A DNA stretch of 64,000 bases, taken from NCBI GenBank assembly GCA_016125275.1, contig WGMB01000003.1:1281896-1345895 (forward strand). The letters are read 5' to 3'. Source of the stretch: Acidobacteriota bacterium. Its GTDB lineage: Bacteria > Acidobacteriota > Terriglobia > Bryobacterales > UBA6623. The translations under genes were made by a program, and so were the position numbers. Positions 8,774-16,873 of the stretch are shown piece by piece. Under the pieces are notes generated by a model. The model saw only the letters and a program-made list of their open reading frames with translations. It searched no databases and was not told the DNA's origin. How positions within the stretch are numbered: position 1 is the stretch's first letter; the number at the start of each line of letters is the position of its first letter.

Positions 8774-10288
8774 TCAGTGCGAATGCCCGGCGTGGCCCTG
8801 CGGCGCGGGAGCCTGCGCGGGCGGCGGGGCCGGCATCTTCATCCCCGGCATCGCCTCGGGCGGCGCCGGCTCCTCCGCCGCGCCACGGTTCCCCAGCAGT
8901 TGGCGAATGGCCGCCTTGAGATTGCTCTCCGAGTCGATCAGGAACTGCGACGAGGTCACCACGGTCTCGCCCGCCTCCACGCCGCTCCGGATCTCCTGGA
9001 ATCCCCCGCCCGACGGCCCGATCTCCACCTCGCGCGGCTCGAACGCCCCCCGGCCGGCCTGCACGATCACCAAGCTGCGCTCGCCGCTATGGATCACGGC
9101 CTCTTCGGGAACCTTCACGGCGCCGCCGGCGGCGGGCGGACGCAGCAGCACATCGGCGTACATCCCGGGCCGCAGCTTCAGGTCCTGGTTGGGGATCTCC
9201 ACGAAGGCCGTCAGCGTGCGGCTCTTGGGGTCGAGCGCCGGCCCGAACAGGTTCACCCGGCCGCGCCAGGTGCGGCCCGGAAACGCCTCCACGCTCACCT
9301 GCACCGGCATCCCTTGGCGCACGTATTGCATGTCGCGCTCGTAGACGGCGACCTCGGTCCACAGCTTGGTGTGGTTGGCGATGGTGAGAATCGTCATCCC
9401 CGGCGTCACCCGCATGCCGTCCAGCGCCGGGGCGCTCTTCCACATCAGGTGCCCGGAGGCCGGCGCAAAGATCGTGACGGTGCGCTCGGGCGCTCCCTCG
9501 CGGGCGATCTTCTCAATCTGCTCCTCGGTCAGGTCCCAGTAGTGCAGCCGCTCCTGGGCGGAGGCGAACAGCGACTTGGCGCGCTCCACCGCCTCGGGAT
9601 AGGCGCCGGATTTCTCCAGCCGCGCCACGTAGTCACGCGCCGCCAGAAACTCCTGCTCGGTGGTCAGCAGCGCCGGGCTGTAGACCTCGAACAGCGGCGT
9701 CCCCTCATGGATGTGCTCGCCGATGGTGTTGTGATAGGACTGCTCGATCCAGCCCTCGTAGCGCGTGGTCACCGCATGGACCGACTCCTCGTCGTGAGCC
9801 AGCACGCCGACGGTCCGAATCTCGATGGGGATCGATCCGCGCTCGGCCACGGCCGTCCGCACGGCGAAGTTTTGCAGAAAGCTCGGGTCGACGCGCACGA
9901 TGTTGGCCCCCTGCGCGCCGCCGGCCTCGTCCTCGTAGACCGGAACCAGATCCATACCCATCGGCGATTTGCCGGGCTTGTCGGAGACGTAGTTGGGGTC
10001 CATGGGGGCGCGCCAGTAGAGGACCTTGCGCTCGCCCGCGGCCGGCTCTTCTTGGGCCGCGGCATCGGGATGCTCCACCGGCGTCAGCCGCATGCCGCAC
10101 ACCGGGCAGTCGCCGGGGTGGTCGCGCACGATGTGCGGATGCATGGCGCAGGTGTAGAGCCGCTTGGACGCGGCGGGCTCGGCCGTTGCAGCGCCCTGCG
10201 GAGCCGGCCGCATCGCCCAGAACGTGGCGCCGACGCCGACCGCCAGCCCCAGCGCCGCCCACAACATCGCCTTCGCGCTCGCGCTCAT
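8774..10288 (-). CDS. cusB: CusB-like periplasmic adaptor with extra metal-binding domain
   Basis: A 504-residue membrane-fusion protein anchored by an N-terminal hydrophobic segment (residues 7-25). Residues 43-72 form a heavy-metal-binding domain with YTCAMHP and CPVCGM (Cys47, His50, Cys61, Cys64). Residues 91-118 carry the CusB signature around DKPGKSPMGMDLVP. Next come the lipoyl/alpha-hairpin and beta-barrel regions. The tail ends in a Met/His-rich stretch (MPGMKM ... GHAGHSH) likely to bind Cu or Ag. It joins the pump to the outer-membrane channel and hands over metal in the periplasm. Its ATG overlaps the stop of the channel gene by 4 bp, so the two are translationally coupled. Confidence 0.92.
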   Translation of the reverse strand: MSASAKAMLWAALGLAVGVGATFWAMRPAPQGAATAEPAASKRLYTCAMHPHIVRDHPGDCPVCGMRLTPVEHPDAAAQEEPAAGERKVLYWRAPMDPNYVSDKPGKSPMGMDLVPVYEDEAGGAQGANIVRVDPSFLQNFAVRTAVAERGSIPIEIRTVGVLAHDEESVHAVTTRYEGWIEQSYHNTIGEHIHEGTPLFEVYSPALLTTEQEFLAARDYVARLEKSGAYPEAVERAKSLFASAQERLHYWDLTEEQIEKIAREGAPERTVTIFAPASGHLMWKSAPALDGMRVTPGMTILTIANHTKLWTEVAVYERDMQYVRQGMPVQVSVEAFPGRTWRGRVNLFGPALDPKSRTLTAFVEIPNQDLKLRPGMYADVLLRPPAAGGAVKVPEEAVIHSGERSLVIVQAGRGAFEPREVEIGPSGGGFQEIRSGVEAGETVVTSSQFLIDSESNLKAAIRQLLGNRGAAEEPAPPEAMPGMKMPAPPPAQAPAPQGHAGHSH

Positions 10289-11604
10289 CGTTGCACCCCC
10301 TCCAACTCAGCCAACGGAGCGCCGGTGGCGCGCTCCAACTCCGCCGTGGACTTCCAGTAGTCGCTGCGCAACTGCGCCAGCCCCAGCCGGATCTCGAGCA
10401 GCGTGCGCTGGCTGTCGAGCAGGTCCAGCACGCCCACGCCGCCGTTGGCGTACGAAGACTCGCCCGAGCGCAGCGCCTGCTCGGCCTGCGGCAGCAAGGC
10501 GTCCTCGAAGAGCTTCAGTTGCGATTGCATCGTCTCCAGGTCGAAGGCGATCGAGCGCACGTCGGCCTGCACCTGGTTCCACAGGCCGCGGTAGCCCTGC
10601 TTGGAGGCGAGGAAATTCTCGGTCGCCTCGTAGACGGCGGCGTTGTATTTGCGCCGGAAGATCGGCAAGTTCACGCCGACGGTGACGCTATAGATGTCCT
10701 TACCGTTCGACGGCGGCGGCATCGCCCGGCCGGCCTCGTCCTGCCGCTGCCGCACCAGGGTGTAGCCTGCGCCGACGGTCACGTCCGGGTAGGCCTGCTT
10801 GCGGGCCGCGTCAATGCGCTTCTCCTCGGTCTCGATGCGCAGCAGCGCCGCGGCCATCTCGGGGCGCCGTTCCTGAGCCGCCGCGTAGAGGCGTTCGAGG
10901 TCGAGCGAGAGCGGCGCGGGGACCGGCAGCTCCGCCGGCGGAATCGGCGTACGGGCTTCGCGGTCGCACAGCGCGTTGAGAGAGGCCTCCAGGTCCACCC
11001 GGCGGCGGCGCAACGTCTGCAGCCGGTTCATGCCGCGGGTGATCTCGGCCTGCAGCTTGATGGCCGCCTGCTGCAGGCCCACGCCCTGGCTGTAGCGCGC
11101 CTCGGCCAGCGTCTCGAAGTGCCGCAGGACCTCCAGATCCTCGGAAGTGATCCGCGCGGCGCGATCCACATAGGCCAGATCCCAGTAGGCGACCTTCACG
11201 CGGCGAGCGACCTCGTCGCGCTGCGCCTCGAACATCGCAGCCTTCGCCGCCGCCTCCTTCTCCGCCGCCTGCCCCTGCGTGCGCAGCTTACTGAGCCAGG
11301 GGAAGCGCTGCGAAATCGACACCATCGTCGACTGCGGCCCCACCCGGGTCTCCGGCGAGCGGGCGTACTGCGTCAGCCCGATCTGCGGATCGGGCAGCCC
11401 GGTCACCTGCGGCGCCTTCTGCGCGGCGGCCCGGTAGCGCGCGAACGCCTCCTGAATGGACGGGTTGCGCTCCAGCGCCTGCTCGATCAGCTCCTCGAGC
11501 GCGGGGCTCGCCGGTCCGGCCGCCGCCGCCCCGGTGATGCCGGCGGCCCAGCACACGGCGACGCGCGCCAAGGCTCCCGCCGCGGTAGTCCATGCAACTC
11601 TCAC
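10285..11604 (-). CDS. cusC: TolC-family outer-membrane channel of the metal efflux system (CusC-like)
   Basis: A 439-residue outer-membrane efflux protein with a signal peptide and the two-fold repeated, heptad-rich helices of the TolC/OEP family (for example residues 90-190 and 310-430). It forms the exit duct for the CusA/CusB complex. The start is GTG at 11604, preceded five bases earlier by a strong ribosome-binding site (GAAGGGAGG). That site can pair with the sequence just after the previous stop codon (see the inverted repeat at 11610-11688), so its translation may depend on the upstream small gene. The downstream adaptor gene overlaps by 4 bp. Confidence 0.9.
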   Translation of the reverse strand: MRVAWTTAAGALARVAVCWAAGITGAAAAGPASPALEELIEQALERNPSIQEAFARYRAAAQKAPQVTGLPDPQIGLTQYARSPETRVGPQSTMVSISQRFPWLSKLRTQGQAAEKEAAAKAAMFEAQRDEVARRVKVAYWDLAYVDRAARITSEDLEVLRHFETLAEARYSQGVGLQQAAIKLQAEITRGMNRLQTLRRRRVDLEASLNALCDREARTPIPPAELPVPAPLSLDLERLYAAAQERRPEMAAALLRIETEEKRIDAARKQAYPDVTVGAGYTLVRQRQDEAGRAMPPPSNGKDIYSVTVGVNLPIFRRKYNAAVYEATENFLASKQGYRGLWNQVQADVRSIAFDLETMQSQLKLFEDALLPQAEQALRSGESSYANGGVGVLDLLDSQRTLLEIRLGLAQLRSDYWKSTAELERATGAPLAELEGVQR

Positions 11605-11609
11605 GAATG

Positions 11610-11688
11610 CCTCCCTTCGTCTCGCAAACCACGCGCCCGCCGGACGACGCGGGGTCGTCCGCCGGCGCGAACCGCAAGCGAAGGGAGG
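11610..11688 (-). repeat. Intergenic inverted repeat enclosing a hairpin and masking the cusC ribosome-binding site
   Basis: The 10-bp arms at 11610-11619 (CCTCCCTTCG) and 11679-11688 (CGAAGGGAGG) are perfect complements. The right-hand arm begins straight after the stop codon of the small Cys-rich gene, and the left-hand arm contains the ribosome-binding site of the channel gene. Inside lies a second hairpin, 7-bp arms GGACGAC (11642-11648) and GTCGTCC (11654-11660) with a 5-nt loop. In the mRNA the outer stem would hide the ribosome-binding site until ribosomes reading the upstream gene disturb it. There is no U tract, so it is not a simple terminator. Confidence 0.6.
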
Positions 11689-11689
11689 T

Positions 11690-12037
11690 CTAGATCAGCA
11701 GCGCGGAATGCGCGAGGTAGAGCAGGGGCGGAGAGGGAGAAGGCGCGGCTTCCGCCGGAGCCGCCTCAGCGCGGGCAAGCGCCGTGCCGGCCGCCAGGAC
11801 GGGCTCGCTGGCCGGCGGCGGCGTGGGGTCCGGGGCGACCGTCAGCACCGCATGGGAGTCCGACACGGCGCACAGCGTCAGGCACGAACGGTCAGTCTGT
11901 TCCTGATGGCAGCAGGCGTGCGCCGCCGAGCGCAGCGTGACGCCCAAGGCCACCGCTTGGCCGGCCAAGGCCACCACGGCGACGGCCAGCGCCAGCGCAA
12001 CCACCACGCCCCGACTTGCTTTGGCAGGGACCCTCAT
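11690..12037 (-). CDS. Small exported Cys/His-containing protein leading the metal efflux operon
   Basis: A 115-residue product with one N-terminal hydrophobic segment (residues 10-30, signal peptide or anchor) followed by a Cys/His cluster (HACCHQEQTDRSCLTLC near residues 37-53) and an Ala/Pro-rich linker ending in LYLAHSALLI. Such small proteins occur at the head of metal-resistance operons (compare DUF2946-like proteins), but I cannot place it firmly. The thiols and histidines suggest periplasmic metal binding. The ATG at 12037 is chosen because it lies just after the MerR-type promoter: transcription would start near 12044, leaving a leader of only about seven bases. It precedes cusC by 85 bp with a structured spacer. 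Confidence 0.65.
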   Translation of the reverse strand: MRVPAKASRGVVVALALAVAVVALAGQAVALGVTLRSAAHACCHQEQTDRSCLTLCAVSDSHAVLTVAPDPTPPPASEPVLAAGTALARAEAAPAEAAPSPSPPLLYLAHSALLI

Positions 12038-12050
12038 CGAAACCGACTTC

Positions 12051-12082
12051 AGTATAGACCCTGGAGTGCGCTCCAGAGTCAA
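12051..12082 (-). promoter_or_regulatory. MerR-family-type promoter of the cus operon
   Basis: Reading leftwards: -35 TTGACT (12077-12082), a 20-bp spacer, and -10 TATACT (12051-12056). A near-perfect 24-bp dyad fills 12057-12080, with inner arms CTGGAG and CTCCAG and outer GACT/GGTC; one position breaks symmetry. Good hexamers, a 19-20 bp spacer and a dyad between them are the hallmark of promoters activated by MerR-family metal sensors through DNA untwisting. The half-sites resemble the ZntR/PbrR type (ACTCTGGAG) more than the CueR type (ACCTTCC). No merR-like gene is in the window. Confidence 0.8.
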
Positions 12083-12116
12083 GCGCCTTTTGGCCGAAAA
12101 GAAGCTACGCCGCAAT

Positions 12117-13154
12117 CTATGCCGCGGACACGAGCTGCTCTTCAAAGAACCGATCGACGGTTTCGAGCACGTGCTCCGGCCCTTCGGCGCGGTAGATCGC
12201 CTTGCGCAGTTGCGAGCCGTTGCGGACGCCGCGAGTGAAGTAGGTGGCAAACTGCTTCATTTTGCCGCTGACTTCGCCGGAGATCTTGTCCTGCTTCTCC
12301 ACCAGCAGCTCGTAGTAGTCCTTGATCATGCGGTAGCGGTCGGCCTCGGTCGGCTCGTCGTAGCGTCCGGTGGCCACGTACTGCTGGATCTGGCGGAAGA
12401 TCCAGGGGTTCGAGGCGGCCGCCCGGCCGATCATCACGCCGTCGCAGCCGGTGTGCTCGAACATCCGCACGGCGTCTTCGGGCGAAAAGACGTCGCCGTT
12501 GCCGACCACGGGGATCGACACGGACTGCTTGAGGGCGGCGATCCAGTCCCAGTTGGCCGTCCCCGAGTAGCCCTGCGCCCGCGTGCGGCCGTGCAGCGCC
12601 ACGCCCTGCAATCCCACCTGCTCGGCGATCTTGCCCACTTCGCAGCAGACGATGTCGTCGTCGTCCCAACCGGTGCGGAACTTGCACGTGAACGGAATCG
12701 AGACCGCCTTGCGCACCGCCGTCAGAATCTCTTCGATCAGCGGCAGGTCGCGCAGCAGCCCCGAGCCGCCGTTGCACTTGACGACCTTCTTGACCGGGCA
12801 GCCGAAGTTCATGTCCACGCCGTCGAAGCCCAGATCCTCCACCACGCGGGCGGCGTCAGCCAGCACCTGCGGGTCGGACCCGAACAGTTGCGCCACGATG
12901 GGGTGCTCGTCGGGCTCGAAGTAGAGGTAGTTGAAGCTGCTGCGCCGGTGCGGCTTCTTGCCGCCCTTGCGCCGCCGGTCGTCCGCCAGAATGCCGTGCG
13001 AGCTGGTGAACTCCGTCATGATCAGCCCGCAGCCGCCGAGGTTGCGGATGAAGCGGCGAAACACCGTGTCGGTCACCCCGGCCATGGGGGCCAGGGTCAC
13101 GGCCGGAGACAGCTCCAGCGGGCCGAAGCACAGCTTCTGCGGAATCGAAGGCAC
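12117..13154 (-). CDS. dusB: tRNA-dihydrouridine synthase (DusB-like)
   Basis: A flavin enzyme that reduces uridines to dihydrouridine in the tRNA D-loop. It has a TIM-barrel with FMN-binding APMAGVTD at the N-terminus, the catalytic-cysteine motif NFGCPVKKVV, HGRTRAQGYSG, and phosphate-binding GNGDVFS and GVMIGRAA, then the C-terminal helical tRNA-recognition domain. I chose GTG at 13154, which has TACACT seven bases upstream and fits the family start; a TTG at 13181 would add nine residues and overlap the preceding stop codon. It is downstream of the PD-(D/E)XK-like gene on the same strand. The cus promoter begins 35 bp after its stop. Confidence 0.92.
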   Translation of the reverse strand: MPSIPQKLCFGPLELSPAVTLAPMAGVTDTVFRRFIRNLGGCGLIMTEFTSSHGILADDRRRKGGKKPHRRSSFNYLYFEPDEHPIVAQLFGSDPQVLADAARVVEDLGFDGVDMNFGCPVKKVVKCNGGSGLLRDLPLIEEILTAVRKAVSIPFTCKFRTGWDDDDIVCCEVGKIAEQVGLQGVALHGRTRAQGYSGTANWDWIAALKQSVSIPVVGNGDVFSPEDAVRMFEHTGCDGVMIGRAAASNPWIFRQIQQYVATGRYDEPTEADRYRMIKDYYELLVEKQDKISGEVSGKMKQFATYFTRGVRNGSQLRKAIYRAEGPEHVLETVDRFFEEQLVSAA

Positions 13155-13177
13155 TGTTTTGAGTGTAACCCGGCCGC

Positions 13178-13831
13178 TCAATCCCGAAAACTCCGCCGCA
13201 ACCGCTCCGGCACGTCGAACGCCGGCAGCATCTCATGCAGCAGCGGGTCGCGCATGAAGTCCACCACCCGGAAGCACAAGCCCTCCAGGTGACTGCGGGC
13301 CGAGGGGTCGCAGCCTTGCAGAAACCACCACACCGGGATCACCGGCGCGTGGCCGGCGATCCTCGGGTTGAGCAGCTTGCAGTCCTTGTCCACCTGCTTG
13401 GCCAGGTGGCCGGACGACAGCGTGGACTGCGTCACCCGCACGTAGTTCTTCGCCTCGATCAGGAACGCCACCGACCCTCGGCTCGAGCGCGGCGTGCGCA
13501 TCAGGAACAGGATGTCCATCTGGCGCACCGGGTAGCGGTCGGCCACGCCGCGGCCGGCCCACAGCTCGTACTGCAGCATCAGGTCGCCGCGGCCTTCGAA
13601 GGTGGCGAAAAAGTGATGCAGCGTCGCCGCGACGACGGCCTCGCCCACCGCGCCCTTCTCCTGGATCGCCGCCAGCCCGTGCCGCAGCATGTTCGACTCC
13701 TCGATCAGGGCGCGGGCGTCGTCGAGGTCGAACTGCTCGAACAGACGCCGCAGATTCTCCCTGCGCTCGGGCGTCCGGATCCGCAGTAGAGCCTCCGTCT
13801 GCCAGGAACGCAGCTCTCCGAGTCCCGCCAT
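13178..13831 (-). CDS. PD-(D/E)XK nuclease-like protein of unknown function
   Basis: A 217-residue cytoplasmic protein without signal peptide. The central part has the arrangement of a PD-(D/E)XK nuclease core: GEAVVAATLHHFF helix, Asp in VRQMDILFLM, and E-A-K in VAFLIEAKNYVR about 20 residues later, followed by a Gln/Lys-containing helix (HLAKQVDKDCK). That is the pattern of NERD-like and restriction-endonuclease-like folds. I do not recognise a specific family, and no methylase or defence genes are next to it, so a restriction role is not supported. It sits directly before dusB on the same strand. Confidence 0.68.
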   Translation of the reverse strand: MAGLGELRSWQTEALLRIRTPERRENLRRLFEQFDLDDARALIEESNMLRHGLAAIQEKGAVGEAVVAATLHHFFATFEGRGDLMLQYELWAGRGVADRYPVRQMDILFLMRTPRSSRGSVAFLIEAKNYVRVTQSTLSSGHLAKQVDKDCKLLNPRIAGHAPVIPVWWFLQGCDPSARSHLEGLCFRVVDFMRDPLLHEMLPAFDVPERLRRSFRD

Positions 13832-13897
13832 GGCTCATCTCTCCCGTGAGCCCGAGAGTAAGGGCAAGCCGCCAAGGAATCAACAACTTTCCGGCCG

Positions 13898-13925
13898 CAG
13901 TGGGGCCGGACATTCCTGTCCGGCC
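13898..13925. repeat. Dispersed palindromic repeat, copy 1
   Basis: A perfect 9-bp palindrome: arms GGCCGGACA (13904-13912) and TGTCCGGCC (13917-13925) around a TTCC loop, preceded by CAGTGG. The whole 28-bp unit recurs in opposite orientation at 36560-36587. Here it lies between the stop of the cytochrome gene (13928) and the start of the PD-(D/E)XK-like gene. It behaves like a REP-type element; a hairpin with a terminator-like role is possible, but no T run follows. Confidence 0.7.
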
Positions 13926-13927
13926 GG

Positions 13928-16873
13928 CTAGTCGATGTACAGGAACTCGTTCGAGCTCAGCAGCATGTGCACGAAGCTCTCGGCCGCCTTGCGGTCGGCC
14001 TCCTCGGCGGTCTGGTTGGATTTCTCGTACAGCGCACGCTGGCCCGCCATGTGCTCGACGGCCAAGTCGATCTCCTGCTCGGTCGGCTTGCGCGCGAACA
14101 GCAAGCCGTACGCTTGCTGCACCAGCGCCGCCGAATCCGCCGCTGCGCCCGCCATCTCCGCGGCCCTCTCGGCCGCCGCGCCGGCGTTGTGCAGCACGAA
14201 CTCGCTGTTCATCATCGTCAGCGATTGCAGCGGCGTCGCCGAAGGCGCCCGCCGCGTGCAATTGGTGTCGATGTTGGGAAAGTCGAAGACCGACAGGAAC
14301 GTCGACGGCCAGGTCCGGCGCGCCGTCAGGTAGACGCTGCGCCGCGCCGTCTCGCCGTCGTCGGCGGCGAACTGCAAGCCGTCGGCGCGCGCCGTCAGCT
14401 CCACCGGCGGCCCGGCCAGCGCGGTGTCGAGCCGCCCGGCGACGGCCAAAATCGAGTCTCGCAGCGCCTCCGCCTCCAACCGCCGCAAGGGCATGCGCCA
14501 CAGCAGCTTGTCGTCGGGGTCCTCGGTCTCGGCGCGAGCCGCCAGCGGGTTGGCGCTGCGGTTCGACGACTGCCGGTAGGTCGACGACAGCAGGATCATC
14601 TTGTGCAGCCGCTTGGCCTTCCAGCCGTGCTCCATGAAGTCGACCGCCAGCCAGTCCAGCAGCTCCGGGTGCGACGGCTCGGCGCCCATCTTGCCGAAGT
14701 TGTCCGGCGTCGCCACGATGCCCGTTCCGAAGTGGTGCTGCCAGATGCGGTTGACGATCACGCGCGCCGTCAGCGGATGCTTCGGATTCGTCATCCACTC
14801 CGCCAGCGCCAGCCGGTAGCCGGTCGTCTCGCCAACCCGATTCGGCGAAGGCTCGGCCGAGCAGTCCTCGCCGTCCCCGCACAGCACCGTCAGGAAGCCC
14901 GGCGTCACCTTCGGCCCGGGCGACTCCACGCTACCGCGCTGCAGCAGCCGCATCACCGGCAGCTCCGGGCCGTCCCACAGCGCGCGGATGTCGTGCAGCT
15001 CGCGGCGGTAGCCCTTCCAGGTAGCCACATCCTTGCGCAGCTCGGCCACGCTCGCGGCGTGATCCTTCGACAGCGTGGCGTCCAGCTCCTTGTCGCTGAT
15101 CTTGCCGAGCGCCCCGAACTTGGCGACCAGGTACTTCTGGACCTCGTCGCGCTTCTTGGCGGGCGCCGCCAGGGCCTTCTTCAGGTCGGCCCGGATCGGC
15201 TCCGGGGCTTGTTCCAGCTTCTTGTCGAGCAGCCGCTCGCGGTAGGGCGCCAGGATCTCCTCGATCCTCTCGTCGAGCTTGGCGAGCTCGGCGTCCACCG
15301 TCTTGTTGTGCTCCTCGATCTCCTTCCGCTCCGGCTCGGCCTCGGTGTAGAGCAGCCGCTTCTTGGGCTGAATCCAGGCCGAGGGATTGTAGGCCGCCGA
15401 GAACACGGACAGGAAGCGGTAGTAGTCCCGCTGCGGGATCGGGTCGAACTTGTGCGTGTGGCAGCGCGCGCACGAGACCGTCAGCCCCAGCGCGCTGGCC
15501 GAAACCTTGTCCATCAGCGCGAACATCGCCTCGTAGCGGTCCACCGGACGATCCGAGATGTCCTCGTCGGTGGCGTCGAGCTGCGTGCGCAGATAGCCGG
15601 TGGCAACCAGCGACTCCAGCATCTCCGGCGTGTAGCGCTCGGCGTTGCGAAAGTCGTAGAGCTCGTCGCCGGCCAACTGTTCGGTCAGAAAGCGGTCCCA
15701 GGGCTTGTCGTCGTTGAAGGCCCGGATCACGTAGTCGCGATAGCGCCACATGCCCGGCGCGAGCGCCACGTTCTCGGCCTGGAAGTCCTTGCCCGTGGTG
15801 TCCACGTAGCCCGCCGCGTCGAGCCAGAAGCGGCCCCAGCGCTGGCCGTAGTTCGGCGAGGCCAGCAGCCGGTCCAGCAGCCGCTCGTAGGCGTCGGGCC
15901 GCGCGTCGGCCAGAAACTCCGCGGTCTGCTCCGGCGTCGGCGGCAGGCCCCACAGGTCGAAGTAGGCGCGCCGCAGCAGAGTCTGCTTGGAAGCCTCGGG
16001 CGAGAGCCCCAGGCCGCGCTCCTCGAGCTTGGCGGCCACGAAGGCGTCGATTGGCGTGCGCACGCGGTCCTTGCTCTTCACCCGCGGCGGCTCGACGGCG
16101 CGCGGCGTCCGGAAGGCCCAGCGGTCGCGGTCTTCGGCGGTGATCTTCGGCGCCTCGGCTTCGGTGAAGGCGCGATCGAGGGTGTCGCCCTTGTCCACGT
16201 AGTCGGCAAAGCCGCCTTCATCGATCCAAGCCCGGATCGTGTCGACCTCGGCCTTGCTCAGCGGCTCGCCCGCGCCTTGCGGCGGCATCGCTCCGCGGTC
16301 GAGCTGCCGAATCAGGATGCTCTTGTCGGAGAAGCCTTCCTCAATCACCGGCCCGTGCTCGCCGCCGCGCAGCACGGCCGCCAGGGAGCGCAGGTCGAGC
16401 CCCGACTGCGGCGTCTCCCCGTGGCAGGCCACGCAGCGAGCCTGCAGCAGCGGCAGCACCTGCTCTTCAAAACGCTGGATCTGTCGCTGAGCCGACTCGG
16501 GGATCTCGGAGCCCGCCTCCGAGGTCGCGCCGGTCTCGATCCAGCGCCGAATCGTCTCCACGTCGGCCTCCGGCACCACGCTCTCAAACGCCGGCGGCGG
16601 CATCTCGTGCTTGGAAACCTTCAAGTACAGCCGGCTCTTCTCCGGCGAGCCCTTTTCGATGACCGGGCCGTTGAAGCTGCCCCGCAGAACCGAGGCGGCC
16701 GTCCGCAAGTCCATTCCCAGCTCCGGCGAGCTCTTGCCATGGCAGGTGAAGCAGTAGGTGGACAGGATCGGCAGCACGTCCTTTTCGAAGACGGGCGCGT
16801 TGCCAGCCGTCGGGGCCGCCGCCAGCGCCGCCGACGCGATGAGTCCGAGCCACGCCAGCCGAGCCGCCCTCAT
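13928..16873 (-). CDS. Secreted multiheme DUF1549/DUF1553 (PSCyt2/PSD1) protein
   Basis: A 981-residue exported protein: signal peptide (residues 1-20), two PSCyt1 heme modules with CFTCH (41-45) and CVACH (147-151), a PSCyt2/DUF1549 domain (about 275-490) with a third heme motif CARCH (468-472), a charged coiled-coil-like insert (about 515-630), and a C-terminal PSD1/DUF1553 domain (about 690-970). This architecture is typical of large families in Planctomycetes and Solibacter-like Acidobacteria; the reaction is unknown but three c-type hemes imply electron transfer outside the cytoplasm. Its ATG overlaps the stop of the DUF1501 gene by 4 bp, its usual partner. Confidence 0.92.
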   Translation of the reverse strand: MRAARLAWLGLIASAALAAAPTAGNAPVFEKDVLPILSTYCFTCHGKSSPELGMDLRTAASVLRGSFNGPVIEKGSPEKSRLYLKVSKHEMPPPAFESVVPEADVETIRRWIETGATSEAGSEIPESAQRQIQRFEEQVLPLLQARCVACHGETPQSGLDLRSLAAVLRGGEHGPVIEEGFSDKSILIRQLDRGAMPPQGAGEPLSKAEVDTIRAWIDEGGFADYVDKGDTLDRAFTEAEAPKITAEDRDRWAFRTPRAVEPPRVKSKDRVRTPIDAFVAAKLEERGLGLSPEASKQTLLRRAYFDLWGLPPTPEQTAEFLADARPDAYERLLDRLLASPNYGQRWGRFWLDAAGYVDTTGKDFQAENVALAPGMWRYRDYVIRAFNDDKPWDRFLTEQLAGDELYDFRNAERYTPEMLESLVATGYLRTQLDATDEDISDRPVDRYEAMFALMDKVSASALGLTVSCARCHTHKFDPIPQRDYYRFLSVFSAAYNPSAWIQPKKRLLYTEAEPERKEIEEHNKTVDAELAKLDERIEEILAPYRERLLDKKLEQAPEPIRADLKKALAAPAKKRDEVQKYLVAKFGALGKISDKELDATLSKDHAASVAELRKDVATWKGYRRELHDIRALWDGPELPVMRLLQRGSVESPGPKVTPGFLTVLCGDGEDCSAEPSPNRVGETTGYRLALAEWMTNPKHPLTARVIVNRIWQHHFGTGIVATPDNFGKMGAEPSHPELLDWLAVDFMEHGWKAKRLHKMILLSSTYRQSSNRSANPLAARAETEDPDDKLLWRMPLRRLEAEALRDSILAVAGRLDTALAGPPVELTARADGLQFAADDGETARRSVYLTARRTWPSTFLSVFDFPNIDTNCTRRAPSATPLQSLTMMNSEFVLHNAGAAAERAAEMAGAAADSAALVQQAYGLLFARKPTEQEIDLAVEHMAGQRALYEKSNQTAEEADRKAAESFVHMLLSSNEFLYID

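Noticed and set aside
14931-15953. Long open frame on the same strand as, but out of frame with, the DUF1549/DUF1553 gene
   Set aside because: It is an Ala/Gly/Arg-rich translation of a GC-rich gene in the wrong frame; no motif, start context or homology-like pattern, whereas the overlapping frame has heme motifs and domains.
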